Assembly: GCF_000011965.2 (NCBI RefSeq)
Contig: NC_006569.1
Location: 310,001-374,000 of the forward strand
From: Ruegeria pomeroyi DSS-3
Lineage (GTDB): Bacteria; Pseudomonadota; Alphaproteobacteria; Rhodobacterales; Rhodobacteraceae
Direction of reading: 5' to 3'
Length of the DNA stretch: 64,000 nt
The stretch's first letter is position 1. Every line of letters starts with the position of its first letter. This document shows, one piece after another, positions 34,069 through 45,730 of the stretch. Below the pieces are notes generated by a model. That model had not been told where the DNA came from. It searched no databases and saw only the letters and a list, made by a program, of their open reading frames with translations. Both the position numbers and the translations under genes were made by a program.

Positions 34069-36467
34069 CAGAATGCCTCCTTGGCAGGTTTGACCGAAAC
34101 GCTAGCGGCAAAACGGGTGCAGGCGATTTCCACCTCGAACCCCGTCACGACATCCTGTGTTGCAATCAGGTCTAGCGGCGCGTTGATCATCGCCAGCGCG
34201 ACAGAACGGCCAAAGCGATAGCTCCACGCCGCAGAGGTGATCTGACCCACGACCCGGCCATCATAGTAGATCGGTTCATCATGGATCGGCATTGCATTCG
34301 GATCATCGAACAGAAGCGAGACGACCCGACGCTTGGGGGAACCCGCATTGGCCAGCGCCCCCTGTCCCACGAACCCGGTGCCAAAGGCACAGAACGCCCC
34401 CAACCCTGCCTCTTGCGGGGTGGTGCCCGGCGTCAATTCATGTCCGAACGCCCGAAACCCGCTTTCGATCCGCAAGCTGCCGCTGGCAAAAAGACCCGCA
34501 TGGGTCGCACCCGCCGCAACAAGCGCCTCATGCGCGGCCATGGCCATGTCGGATGGCACATAAAGCTCGTATCCCTCCTCGCCAGTGAAGCTCAGCCGGC
34601 CGGCCCAACCGCGCGCCAGCCCGATTTCGACCGGCGCGAAACGGAAGCGCTTCAGATCGGGCACCGGAGTGTTGGTGGTGGCCTGCAAAACCTCGCGCGC
34701 TTTGGTCCCGGCGAGGCCAATCGCGGCATAACCGCTGGTCACGTCGGTAAATTCCACGCGAAAGTCGCCACGGGTTTCGCGCATGCGCTTCATGTCCCGC
34801 ACAACCTCGCCCGCGCCGACGATCATCAGATAGGTCTCAGGGCCATGACGTTGCACGGTCAGATCGCTTTCAACACCGCCGCGCGCATTCAGGATCTGGG
34901 TATAGGCGATGCGCCCTTCTGCGATATCCATCTGTGCGGCGCAAAGCCGGTTCAGAAAGGTGCAGGCGTCCGGTCCCTGAACCATGATTTTGCCAAAGGC
35001 GGATTGGTCCAGAATGGCCGCACCATTGCGGCAGGCATCTACTTCACGCGCTACCTGATCGCGCCATTTCGGAATGCCAAACGTCAACGGCAGATGCGCC
35101 TCGTCGCCACCGAAATGCAACGCGCGTTCCCAGCCGCCGCGCGCCTCGAACCGCGCGCCCGCAGCCACCAACCCCTCGTGAACGGGCGAACGGCGCTGAC
35201 CGCGTGCCGTGTCCATCGCCCGACCCGGATAGGGGTTGTCATAGTGACGACCCAATACCTCGGGAATGCGGGCCTCCAAGGCGCCAAGCACGTCCATCTC
35301 GGGGCTGAAGCGGCGGATATCGGCCTCGTTCAACTCCATCGTTGGCTCGCCCGCGATGATCCATTCCGCCATCGCGCGCCCCGCGCCACCAGCCAGTGCG
35401 ATGCCGGTCGAATTCATGCCCCCCATCAGGAAAAGCCCAGGCACCTCGGGGCTTTCGCCCAGCATGAACTGACTGTCGAGCGTAAAGCTTTCCGGGCCGT
35501 TCAGCAGCTTCCGTACCTCGGCGGTCTCCAGCGCGGGAATGCGGCGCAACGCATTCTCCATCATCGGCATGAAGTGATCCCAATCCTCATCCAGCAGATC
35601 AAAGCTGAAATTCGCAGGCAGATCCTTGGTGGAAATGCCCTTGGCATGGGGCTCGAACGAGCCAACCAGCAACCCCTCAACATCGTCGCGGGCATAAAGA
35701 TAGGCATCCTGATCGTTGAGTGTCGGCAGATGCGCTCCGGGTCCAAGCGCCTGCACCTCGGCCAGCGGTTTCGTCAGGATGTAGTAATGCTCGCAGGCAT
35801 ATAGCGGCATGTGCGCGCCCGCCATCGCGGCCACCTCACGCGACCAGAGACCGCAGGCGATTACGACCTCTTCGGCCTCGATCACGTGCTCGCCAACTTC
35901 AACAGCCGAAATACGCCCGCCTTTCTTTTTCAACCCGGTCACAGCAGTATCTTCAAAAAGATGCACACCGCGCGCCTTGGCCCCTTTCGACAGTGCAAGC
36001 GCCACATCCGAAGGGTTGACGCGCCCATCAGCCGGTGACCAGACGGCGCCGATCACGTCATCCACCTCGATCAGCGGCCATAGCTCCTGCGCGCGGTTGG
36101 CATCAACCACCTCGGCCTCCAATCCAAAGGCGCGACCAAGCGACACCTGCCGTTTGATATTGGTTAGCCGGTCGGTATTCGTGGCCAGCGTCAGCGACCC
36201 CGTTTGGGTCCAGCCGGTGGCCTGTCCGGTCTCGCGCTCCAATTCGCCGTAAAGGTCAATCGAGTAGTTGATCAGCCTTGTCAGCGTCGCCGACGGGCGC
36301 AGACGGCGCACCAGACCGGCGGCATGCCAGGTTGTGCCCGACGTCAGTTTCGAACGCTCCAGCACCACGATGTCTTTGCGCCCTTCGCGGGCAAGGTGAT
36401 AGGCGATGGAACAGCCAATGACGCCGCCGCCGATGACGACGGTGCGTGCGTGTGAAGGGAGGGTCAT
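34068..36467 (-). CDS. Dimethylglycine/sarcosine dehydrogenase-like flavoprotein with GcvT domain (copy 2)
   Basis: Paralogue of the downstream gene, 799 residues, with the same architecture. It has the FAD motif VVIGGGVIGCSIAYHLAREG, the flavinylation-type SGTTWHAAGLVRRLRPSATL with His48, and a C-terminal GcvT fold including GRIAYTQILNARGGVESDLTVQR, LSFTGEEGYELYVPSDMAMAA and RIESGFRAFGHELTPGTTP. The aminomethyltransferase domain implies one-carbon transfer to tetrahydrofolate. It starts 4 bp inside the end of the aminotransferase gene. The substrate-facing segments differ from copy 1, consistent with acting on a different methylation state of the same amine. Confidence 0.88.
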   Translation of the reverse strand: MTLPSHARTVVIGGGVIGCSIAYHLAREGRKDIVVLERSKLTSGTTWHAAGLVRRLRPSATLTRLINYSIDLYGELERETGQATGWTQTGSLTLATNTDRLTNIKRQVSLGRAFGLEAEVVDANRAQELWPLIEVDDVIGAVWSPADGRVNPSDVALALSKGAKARGVHLFEDTAVTGLKKKGGRISAVEVGEHVIEAEEVVIACGLWSREVAAMAGAHMPLYACEHYYILTKPLAEVQALGPGAHLPTLNDQDAYLYARDDVEGLLVGSFEPHAKGISTKDLPANFSFDLLDEDWDHFMPMMENALRRIPALETAEVRKLLNGPESFTLDSQFMLGESPEVPGLFLMGGMNSTGIALAGGAGRAMAEWIIAGEPTMELNEADIRRFSPEMDVLGALEARIPEVLGRHYDNPYPGRAMDTARGQRRSPVHEGLVAAGARFEARGGWERALHFGGDEAHLPLTFGIPKWRDQVAREVDACRNGAAILDQSAFGKIMVQGPDACTFLNRLCAAQMDIAEGRIAYTQILNARGGVESDLTVQRHGPETYLMIVGAGEVVRDMKRMRETRGDFRVEFTDVTSGYAAIGLAGTKAREVLQATTNTPVPDLKRFRFAPVEIGLARGWAGRLSFTGEEGYELYVPSDMAMAAHEALVAAGATHAGLFASGSLRIESGFRAFGHELTPGTTPQEAGLGAFCAFGTGFVGQGALANAGSPKRRVVSLLFDDPNAMPIHDEPIYYDGRVVGQITSAAWSYRFGRSVALAMINAPLDLIATQDVVTGFEVEIACTRFAASVSVKPAKEAF

Positions 36468-37753
36468 GTCAGGGCTCCGTCGCGGATCATCTCCGACAGG
36501 GTGTCATCAAAGGCCAAGAGGGCCTCATCAATCAGTTCGGGTGTGTGGGCGGATGAGGTCAAACCAGAGGTATAGGCCATCATGTCCACGCCGCGCGACA
36601 GCATGCCGTCTCGATAGGCCTTGACCAGGGGTTTGGGGAGGCCCCTGATTTCGGCGGGGCCAAGCCCATCAAGGCGGTCACGGCCGAAAAACACATGGAA
36701 AATCGAACTGTCACCATAGGCAATGCCCGCGACGCCCTGTCGTTTCATGGCGGCATTCATCCCATCGCGCATACGCTCGGCCATGGCGTCGGCCTGCGCT
36801 TGTGCCTCGCCATTGGCCAAAAGCGGCATTGCGGCACAGGCCGCAGCGGCAATCAGGGGCGAGCCGTTGAAGGTGCCCTTGTGGCTGACAGCCGGGCCAA
36901 ACCCGTTGCGCACGGTTGCATTGTTCAACAATTCCATGATGTCCGCGCGACCACAAATCGCGCCGCCGGGCAAACCTCCGGTGACCACCTTGGCCAAGGT
37001 GGTCAGGTCAGGCACAATCCCGTCGCGCGCCTGACGCCCCCCGGGCGACCAGCGAAACCCGGTTATGATTTCATCAAAAATCAGCACAACACCCGCGGCC
37101 CGCACCACGTCGTGCAGCGCCCTCAAGGTGTCGGTCGCCAAAGGCACGCAGCCGTAGTTCGCACCCGAGGCTTCGATGATCACCGTGCCGATGCGGTCAT
37201 CCTGAAGCGCACTTTCCATCGCCTGAGGATCAGCCGCGCAGATGTGGATCAGATCGTTGATGGCATCCGGGATACCCAAAGACGGTACCTGATCGCTGCC
37301 CGGCTTGGCCCCTTTCAGCGCGTGATCATGCCATCCGTGGAAATGGCCCTCGACACGCAGCACATGATCCTTGCCAGAATAGGCACGGCCCAGTCGCAGC
37401 GCCAGCATCGTGGATTCCGTACCCGATGCGGTGAAACGGGTGCGGTCAGCAGAAGGATATAGCCGGTTGACCCATTCGGCCCACTCGATTTCCCGGGTGT
37501 GGCAATCCGCGCTGAAAACCGAGCGTTCGGCCTGTTTTTGGATGGCTTCAACAATTGCAGGGTGACAATGCCCCAACATCTGGCTGGCGCTGCCCATCTT
37601 GAAATCAATATAGCGGCGTCCCTCGACATCCCATTTTTCGCCACCTTGCGCGCGATCGATGAAAACCGGGTACGGATCGCGATATCGCAACTCGTGGCTG
37701 ACACCGCCGGGCAGGCTCGCGCGGGCGCGGGTGCTAAGATCCTGGTTCATCAT
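36464..37753 (-). CDS. Class III aminotransferase (glutamate-1-semialdehyde aminomutase-like)
   Basis: PLP enzyme of 429 residues of the class III family. The N-terminus RARASLPGGVSHELRYRDPYPVFI is GSAM-like, FTASGTESTMLALRLGRAYSGKDHVLRVEGHFHG binds the cofactor phosphate, LIFDEIITGFR holds the conserved Asp227, and TTLAKVVTGGLPGGAICG carries the PLP Lys255. It is not the haem-pathway enzyme by context: it lies between an MttB-like methyltransferase and two amine demethylases, with 4-bp overlaps on both sides. It likely transaminates, or shifts the amino group of, the demethylated product. Omega-amino acids are typical substrates of this class. Confidence 0.85.
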   Translation of the reverse strand: MMNQDLSTRARASLPGGVSHELRYRDPYPVFIDRAQGGEKWDVEGRRYIDFKMGSASQMLGHCHPAIVEAIQKQAERSVFSADCHTREIEWAEWVNRLYPSADRTRFTASGTESTMLALRLGRAYSGKDHVLRVEGHFHGWHDHALKGAKPGSDQVPSLGIPDAINDLIHICAADPQAMESALQDDRIGTVIIEASGANYGCVPLATDTLRALHDVVRAAGVVLIFDEIITGFRWSPGGRQARDGIVPDLTTLAKVVTGGLPGGAICGRADIMELLNNATVRNGFGPAVSHKGTFNGSPLIAAAACAAMPLLANGEAQAQADAMAERMRDGMNAAMKRQGVAGIAYGDSSIFHVFFGRDRLDGLGPAEIRGLPKPLVKAYRDGMLSRGVDMMAYTSGLTSSAHTPELIDEALLAFDDTLSEMIRDGALT

Positions 37754-39294
37754 GCCGGCCGTCCAATCTGCGCCCGGGTCAGGCGGATATCAAAATCCTT
37801 CCTCAGCGCGCGATCCACATCGTCAGGCAGGTGACTCGGGAAATACCCGCTCAGGATTTCGCGCGTCTTTTCCCGCGCAACATCGCCAATCCGTTTTGCG
37901 CCGTTGTCCTGCCAGTCGCGGGGTGCCCGCCGGTCCCCGATTTCGGGATAGAAATAATCCGACTTCATCCGGCTGAACGTATGCTGCTCGCCCAGATAGT
38001 GCCCCACGCCGCGGCATACCCCCGCAATGACATCTGCCGCGATGTTCTCGGGCGTGGCCTCGATGCCGCGTACAGTGCGCAGGATGTTGCCCAACATGTC
38101 GTTGTCAGTGACATAGGCCGCATGGCTCACGCCCAAGAGGCTCGACATCATACCGGCGGCCTGGGTGATGATGTTTGAGCCGGCATGGGCCGCCATTGCG
38201 ACCGCCAGAGATTTCTCGGCTCCGTATTGGGCATCCAACCGCTTTGCATCGGTGATCCCGGCTATCGAAGAGGTCGGCAAGTCCCACCGCCGCCCCATCT
38301 GCGCGGCACCTGCCATCAATATGGCCTGTTCTCCGCCGCCGCCGCTCATCGAACCTGTGCGCAGGTCCGCCACCAGAGGTTTGGGCGCAAAGATCGCTTT
38401 GGCTTCAGGATCGACCAGTCGCGCAAACACCAGTCCTGCCAGCGTTTCCGCAACCGCCTGCACCAGCGATCCGGCAATCGTCGCCGGACTGGTGGCTCCG
38501 GCTTGTCCGGCGCTGATCAATTGCACCGGGAACCCGGCCTTGATGGCCAGTTCCAACACCTCACAGGCTTCTTCAGCAAAGCGCATGGGCGGGACGACAT
38601 GACACACCATCTCTGTCAGGAAAGGACGGGCGCGAAACGCCGCTTCGCCGCCAGCGACCGCATAGCAAAGCCTGGCGATGTCAGCGACGTTTCGCGGCTC
38701 GGTCACCGAGATCGAAACGTGTTTGGACGTGCCCGCAAGACAGGCATAAGCGGTGTTCAAATCCATCAATGCGTTGCTTTCGATATCGCGTGCCACAACC
38801 GGTCGGCTGAAGTGGTGGATATTGTCCATCCGGTCCACGATCCGCGCCGCATCGTAGAGGTCCTGCAACGTCGAATCCCGATACGCATGGGTATCAAGGT
38901 CAAACACGCCAGGCGCCGCGCCACCGGTAGACATATGCACGCGGGCGGCTTCAATCTTCAGGTCATTCTCGGGGCGCTGGCCACATAACGTAAACCCGCG
39001 CTGCGCACCGTCAATCGCCCACTTCACCAGCGTGCGCGGGAACAGCAGCCGACCGTCATCCGTCATTGTACCACCAGCGGTGGTGACTTTTTCGATCATC
39101 GAGGGAATGGCCTGGCTGAGCCCAAGGTCTTCAAGAAGCTTGAACGCGGCTTCTTCGACCAAACTCTCTTCATCAGGCGAAAGCGGTTTGAGACGCCCGC
39201 CAACCACCCCCGGCCATACCGGTGGCTGCGGGTCAGGCTCCGAAACTTGCTTCAAGCGGTCTTTGCGGCCGCGCCGACGGTTTGTCTTGGTCAT
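37750..39294 (-). CDS. MttB-superfamily (trimethylamine methyltransferase-like) protein, no pyrrolysine codon
   Basis: Methyltransferase of 514 residues of the trimethylamine methyltransferase (COG5598) superfamily. Recognisable stretches are LSPDEESLVEEAAFKLLEDLGLSQ, HMSTGGAAPGVFDLDTHAYRDSTLQDLYDAARIVDRMDNIHHFSRPV, and AGMMSSLLGVSHAAYVTDNDMLGNILRTVRGIEAT. The gene has no in-frame TAG, so it is one of the non-pyrrolysine members, whose characterised cases demethylate quaternary amines such as glycine betaine, proline betaine or carnitine. No corrinoid protein or corrinoid reactivator is seen nearby, which is unusual for the chemistry. It is the first gene of the operon and faces a LysR regulator. 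Confidence 0.85.
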   Translation of the reverse strand: MTKTNRRRGRKDRLKQVSEPDPQPPVWPGVVGGRLKPLSPDEESLVEEAAFKLLEDLGLSQAIPSMIEKVTTAGGTMTDDGRLLFPRTLVKWAIDGAQRGFTLCGQRPENDLKIEAARVHMSTGGAAPGVFDLDTHAYRDSTLQDLYDAARIVDRMDNIHHFSRPVVARDIESNALMDLNTAYACLAGTSKHVSISVTEPRNVADIARLCYAVAGGEAAFRARPFLTEMVCHVVPPMRFAEEACEVLELAIKAGFPVQLISAGQAGATSPATIAGSLVQAVAETLAGLVFARLVDPEAKAIFAPKPLVADLRTGSMSGGGGEQAILMAGAAQMGRRWDLPTSSIAGITDAKRLDAQYGAEKSLAVAMAAHAGSNIITQAAGMMSSLLGVSHAAYVTDNDMLGNILRTVRGIEATPENIAADVIAGVCRGVGHYLGEQHTFSRMKSDYFYPEIGDRRAPRDWQDNGAKRIGDVAREKTREILSGYFPSHLPDDVDRALRKDFDIRLTRAQIGRPA

Positions 39295-39375
39295 AGATTC
39301 ATGAGCTCAGGTTAATGCCACCCTATCTTGCGCAGGAAACCGCGCAGTTTACTAAAGCAACCTTCTCAGCAATGA

Positions 39376-39390
39376 ATGAGTATCACTCAT
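39376..39390. promoter_or_regulatory. Candidate LysR operator upstream of the MttB operon
   Basis: ATGAGT-ATC-ACTCAT, a 6-3-6 dyad, lies in the 109-bp gap between the divergent MttB-like gene (39294) and LysR gene (39404), only 14 bp before the regulator start. Confidence 0.5.
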
Positions 39391-39403
39391 CATTTGGATT
39401 GCC

Positions 39404-40270
39404 GTGACAGCCTCTCTCACAGCCCTACGTGCCTTCGACGCCGCCGCCCGGAACGGGAGTTTTCGGGCAGCGGCGGCGGATCTTAACGTGACCCCGACAG
39501 CAATCAGTCATCATATTCGCGGATTGGAGGACCAGCTTGGCGTCAAGCTTTTCAGGCGCGAAGGTCGTGATGTCGCCCTAACAGACGATGGAAGGCGTTT
39601 GGCCGATGCGACCAATCAGGCCTTTGGCCTGTTGGACAATGCGGTTCAATCCCTTCGGCGAAGCGCCCGAAAAGCGGTGCGAGTTTCGGCGGGGCCGATC
39701 TTTACGGCGCGCTGGCTGATGCCGCGGATCAGTGATTTCTGGGAGGCCCATCGCGAGATCGAATTGGAAGTGGTGCCAGCCATTCATCCCGGCGCACGCG
39801 ACCGCGAGAATGTCGATATCGTCATCCGCTGGGACCGCATCGCCGACATGGGCCGTGATGCGGTCAAACTGCTCGAGCTCAGCCCCGTTGCCATAGCATC
39901 TGAAGATTTCGTTGCCAAACGAGGCCCTATCGATCACCCCAAGGATCTGTTGATCCTGCCCCTGTTGCACCAAAGAAATCACTGGGGATGGCTGGACTGG
40001 TTCGAAGCAATGGGAGTTTCACTAGCCGACCCGCTCTACGGACCGATCTTCGAGGATGCAAACGTGTTGTTGCGCGGCGCTGCCGAAGGTCAAGGGGCAA
40101 TCATTGGCTGGCTTCCATTGATCGACCAGGATCTGGCGGAAAAGAGAGTCGTTCGGGTTTTCGATGAACGTATCGCCCCGACCCATGGCTATTTTGTCGA
40201 CGTCCAGCACAACAGCAGGGCTCGTGTTGAGGTTCGAGCGGTTGAGGATTGGCTAATCTCGCAATCATGA
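39404..40270 (+). CDS. LysR-family regulator (GcvA-like) of the MttB operon
   Basis: Regulator of 288 residues with HTH ALRAFDAAARNGSFRAAAADLNVTPTAISHHIRGLEDQLGVKLF (about 6-50) and a GcvA-type effector domain. SISDFWEAHREIELEVVPAIHP-like and DIVIRWDRIADMGRDAVKLLELSPVAIAS segments are typical of that branch. The start is GTG 39404. It is divergent from the six-gene minus-strand operon beginning with the MttB-like gene and most likely controls it in response to the pathway substrate. Confidence 0.87.
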   Translation: MTASLTALRAFDAAARNGSFRAAAADLNVTPTAISHHIRGLEDQLGVKLFRREGRDVALTDDGRRLADATNQAFGLLDNAVQSLRRSARKAVRVSAGPIFTARWLMPRISDFWEAHREIELEVVPAIHPGARDRENVDIVIRWDRIADMGRDAVKLLELSPVAIASEDFVAKRGPIDHPKDLLILPLLHQRNHWGWLDWFEAMGVSLADPLYGPIFEDANVLLRGAAEGQGAIIGWLPLIDQDLAEKRVVRVFDERIAPTHGYFVDVQHNSRARVEVRAVEDWLISQS

Positions 40271-40731
40271 TTGGCAAGAACTTCGGGTTTTTTCGCGAGG
40301 GGCGGGAGTGTTTACATGAAGCTTCCGAGCCGCCTGCCCTGTCGCGCAATTTGATGTAAGTTCCGATGACCGCTACGCCAACCGCAGCTGCAAATTCGCG
40401 TCGGGCAATCTGTATTTGAGCGCGACATTGAACGACCGGATTGGTGATTTTGGCGACGATGCAGCGATGAGCATGCTGCGCCAGCAATAGCTGCAATTGC
40501 ACAAGTCCGGAAAGTCCCGCGGACTGTGAGTTCGGGCATCCGAGGGTTTCGCGCACGCAGCGAATGTCAGGAAAGCGAGCTGCCACCGCAGCATCGGCAT
40601 CAGAGGTTGGAAGTCGGGTATGGGCCGAAACCGTCTTGACGCCGGTCAGGGGTGCGGTGCCCTCTGTTGCATCGCCGCATGACGGCTTCGAGCCCGTTTT
40701 ACCAGATGCTGCGACTGCATTAAATGCCCGG
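40271..40731. other. 460-bp gap without a supported gene
   Basis: Frames exist in several phases but none shows a family motif, convincing ribosome-binding site or plausible composition. It separates the LysR gene from the small membrane protein. No structured repeat was seen. Confidence 0.5.
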
Positions 40732-41145
40732 CTAACCATTGGCTTTAGGGTCTTCGGGTTTCACACAGAAGAAGATGCCTGCCCCAACGCAAGCCCATAG
40801 AAAATGCGCGTTCAGCGAATGCATTTCGATATCTGTGCCTAGGTTGGCGTTTGTGAATGACCCAACAAGGACAGGAATGAACAGGAATCCAAACGCACAG
40901 AAAGCGGCAGTAAGCCGCTTAGCCACATCGTCGGATACTTTGAAAACGCAAGTAGAAATAATCCGAGCGAACTTGCCACCTAGGATGATCCCTCCCCACA
41001 TACTGGCGAAGAATGCGAGAATTCCCACTCCTCGCGCCACCTCACCGTCAAACATAATGACGAAAGGTATGAGAATGAACGGTGCCGTTCCAACCCAAGG
41101 CAACCACTTCGACTTCTCCATCTTCTTAAAAAACTCAATCAACAT
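40732..41145 (-). CDS. Small membrane protein, function unknown
   Basis: A 137-residue protein with about four hydrophobic helices: WLPWVGTAPFILIPFVIMF, GVGILAFFASMWGGIILGG, AAFCAFGFLFIPVLVGSF and HFLWACVGAGIFFCV. It ends in a charged tail, KPEDPKANG. A strong AGGGGGT ribosome-binding site precedes the ATG at 41145, which supports it as a real gene. Codon use is more AT-rich than that of the flanking genes, so it may be acquired. I do not recognise the family. Confidence 0.65.
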   Translation of the reverse strand: MLIEFFKKMEKSKWLPWVGTAPFILIPFVIMFDGEVARGVGILAFFASMWGGIILGGKFARIISTCVFKVSDDVAKRLTAAFCAFGFLFIPVLVGSFTNANLGTDIEMHSLNAHFLWACVGAGIFFCVKPEDPKANG

Positions 41146-41556
41146 AATGACCCCCTACCACAGGCCACAAAACATACATAGAAGACATTCGCGCAGCCGC
41201 AGCGAAAGTCAACTTTGTCCCGCACAGCCGTCATCCAGCTTATCGTGCCGGGCTTTCAGGTCTGGCGCTCCTGTCAAGTCCTGTTGCGTGACAAATGCGC
41301 AAAACACCCTGATTTTGCGCATATGAATCCGGGCCGATCTGGCGCCCCTGTCGCCCGCGCACGCGGATTTGCGCGGACTGGGGCAAAATGCGCAGTCTCC
41401 CTCGATTGAAACGCGGCGCGCGCCCATGTATGGGGAGCCTGTCAAATCAGAGTAACCGGTGTCGGACCCAAGGCCCGATTCCCCCGCGCCGCAATACATG
41501 TGGCAACACACTCTCGGATCGCACGCCCCAGGAAAGGCTAAAAAAGGTAAGAGAAT
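41146..41556. other. Upstream region of icd with a long inverted repeat
   Basis: No gene is seen in this 411-bp gap. It contains a 10-bp inverted repeat, ATGCGCAAAA (41295-41304) and TTTTGCGCAT (41313-41322), with an 8-bp centre, about 235 bp before icd. A related half site AATGCGCAG occurs near 41390. A regulatory site or small hairpin is possible. Confidence 0.45.
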
Positions 41557-43770
<2,214 letters not shown>

Positions 43771-43792
43771 ACCTGACGGTATGATGGATCAG

Positions 43793-43822
43793 GGGCGCGG
43801 GGGGTAACCCTCGCGCCCTTTT
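43793..43822 (+). terminator. Intrinsic terminator of icd
   Basis: Stem GGGCGCG (43793-43799) pairs with CGCGCCC (43812-43818), extended by inner G/C pairs, and is followed directly by TTTT. It lies 22 bp after the icd stop. Confidence 0.75.
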
Positions 43823-43870
43823 GTGTGGCGGTTCCGTCTGGCCGTCGGGGGTTGCCTGTCCGTCCGCGTC

Positions 43871-45730
43871 TCAGGCGGCGAACACCCGTTGCCCGTCCAT
43901 CCAGGTTTCGAGAACCTTGATGGCCTTGATCTCGTCGGGCGCCACCTTGCGCGGGTCCTGATCGAGGATCACCATATCCGCCAGCTTGCCCGGTTCGAGG
44001 CTGCCGATCTCGTGGTCCGAGAACAGCTGCCAGGCGGCCTCGGAGGTCATTGCCCGGATCGCCGAGTCCACCGAGATCCGCTCCTGCGGCGCCAGCACAT
44101 AGTCCGGTTCCTTCCAGGTGCGGCGGGTCACCGCCATTTCGATCATGTGCAGCGGGTTGGGGTCGGTCACCATGAAATCCGAATGCAGGGTAAAGCCCAC
44201 GCCCGCCTCTTCGACGCTTTTGCAGCGGTCCAGCAGCTGCGCCTTTTCCAGGCCAAAGACCTGATCGCGCATGGCAACGCCCCAATAATGGACATGGCCG
44301 ATCAGGAAGCTGGCCGAGACGCCAAGCGCCTTCATGCGCGCGATCTGTTCGTCATGCAGGATCGAGCAATGCTCGATCCGGGGACGCACGCGGGCCATGT
44401 CGATCCCGGCATCGGCCAGTGCCTGGCAGGTGTCCAGAATATTGTCGATGGCCGCATCGCCATTGCCATGGATGGCGAGATGCCAGCCCTTGCCCGCGCG
44501 TTCGAGGGCGGTGGTGGTCAGCTCGTCCGGCTCCATATAGGCAAGGCCGCGATCCTCGCGGTTCAGATAGGGTTCGCGCTGCAGGCCGGTGAACCCCTGA
44601 TTGGAGCCGTCGGCAACCAGTTTGTACCCCGCCACACGGGCCAGCGCGTTGCCATCACCCTGTTTCACGCCGGCATTGTCCCAGGTTTCGGTGCCAAGCG
44701 TGTAAAAGGGGTAGGCGCGAAGCCGCGCCGTCATTCGGCCCGATTGCGCCGCCGCGGCCATGACCTGGACATCGGCGGGCGATTGCGCCAGCGCGCCAAG
44801 GCTGAGTTCGGACACCGTGGTCAGGCCCTGTTGCGACCATTTCCCGAGCAGGCCAAGCAAGCCTTCGACCGGGTTCACCTGTTTCATCGCCGGATAGTTT
44901 TCGGCGATCTGAAGGAAGGCGACATTGTTCTTGATCGTCCCGGTCAGGTTGCCATCGGCGTCGCGCACGAATTCGCCGCCCGGCGGGTTCGGAACGTCAT
45001 TGGTCAGGCCCGAGACCTCGAACGCCCTGGAGTTGGCATAGGCAAGGTGCCCGGAGGCGTTCAGGATGAAGATCGGGTGATCGGTCGAGATCGGATCGAG
45101 CTCGGCAAAGGTGAGGGCATCGGCCCCCTCCTGCACCGCCGGATCGAAGTTTCGGAACACCAGCCAGTCGCCGGCGGGCGTTTTGGCCGCGCGCGTCGCG
45201 ATATGGTTCAGCACCTCGTCAACGGTGGTAAACCGGGCCATGCCGACATAGTCCATGATCGCATCGACCACCGATCCCGAGACGGCATGGGCATGCGCGT
45301 CGATAAAGCCCGGCAGGACGGTCTTACCCTCCAGATCGACCACGGTGGCATCATCCCCGGCAGCGGCGCGCACCTCGGCATCGCTCCCCACGGCCAGAAT
45401 GCGATTGCCGCGAATGGCGATGGCCTGGGCAGTGGAGAATTCGGCGTCAACGGTCAGCACGTTGGCATTGGTGAAAAGGGTGGTGGGCCCGCTCGCCCCG
45501 GTCTGGGCGTGGGTGTCGTTTGGCATCAGCGCCGCGAGGCTTGCGGCGGCGGCGCCGGTCTTGAGAAAATCCCTGCGACCCAGGCTTGCCCAGTCGATGC
45601 CCCAGTTGCAGGACCAGCCGCTGCCGGGCGCGGCCTGACCCTTCAGCTCTCGCACCGTGTCGTTGACCGCAAACAGCCCGCCGAAGGTGCCGCTGCAACA
45701 TGGACATCCATAGAAATCATCTTGTGCCAT
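43871..45730 (-). CDS. Amidohydrolase family protein (YtcJ-like) with Tat signal
   Basis: Metal-dependent hydrolase of the amidohydrolase-3/YtcJ group, 619 residues. Metal ligands are visible in VLPGFIDAHAHAVSG, then LAIHGNGDAAIDNILDTC, IEHCSILHDEQIARM and LHSDFMVTDPNPLHM. An internal twin-arginine segment LGRRDFLKTGAAAASLAALMPNDTHAQ lies about 50 residues from the chosen ATG at 45730. It is preceded by a Cys-rich stretch (YGCPCCSGTFGG), so export as a folded, cofactor-loaded protein is likely. An ATG further upstream (45820) would lengthen the leader. The substrate is unknown. It runs towards icd and is encoded next to the mdeR regulator. Confidence 0.85.
   Translation of the reverse strand: MAQDDFYGCPCCSGTFGGLFAVNDTVRELKGQAAPGSGWSCNWGIDWASLGRRDFLKTGAAAASLAALMPNDTHAQTGASGPTTLFTNANVLTVDAEFSTAQAIAIRGNRILAVGSDAEVRAAAGDDATVVDLEGKTVLPGFIDAHAHAVSGSVVDAIMDYVGMARFTTVDEVLNHIATRAAKTPAGDWLVFRNFDPAVQEGADALTFAELDPISTDHPIFILNASGHLAYANSRAFEVSGLTNDVPNPPGGEFVRDADGNLTGTIKNNVAFLQIAENYPAMKQVNPVEGLLGLLGKWSQQGLTTVSELSLGALAQSPADVQVMAAAAQSGRMTARLRAYPFYTLGTETWDNAGVKQGDGNALARVAGYKLVADGSNQGFTGLQREPYLNREDRGLAYMEPDELTTTALERAGKGWHLAIHGNGDAAIDNILDTCQALADAGIDMARVRPRIEHCSILHDEQIARMKALGVSASFLIGHVHYWGVAMRDQVFGLEKAQLLDRCKSVEEAGVGFTLHSDFMVTDPNPLHMIEMAVTRRTWKEPDYVLAPQERISVDSAIRAMTSEAAWQLFSDHEIGSLEPGKLADMVILDQDPRKVAPDEIKAIKVLETWMDGQRVFAA

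Noticed and set aside
37750..39294. A pyrrolysine-containing trimethylamine methyltransferase
   Set aside because: The frame has no in-frame TAG and is full length with standard codons.
40271..40731. A minus-strand frame of about 210 codons extending over the LysR 3' end (40101-40739)
   Set aside because: No ribosome-binding site or family motif, and much of it overlaps the regulator in antisense.
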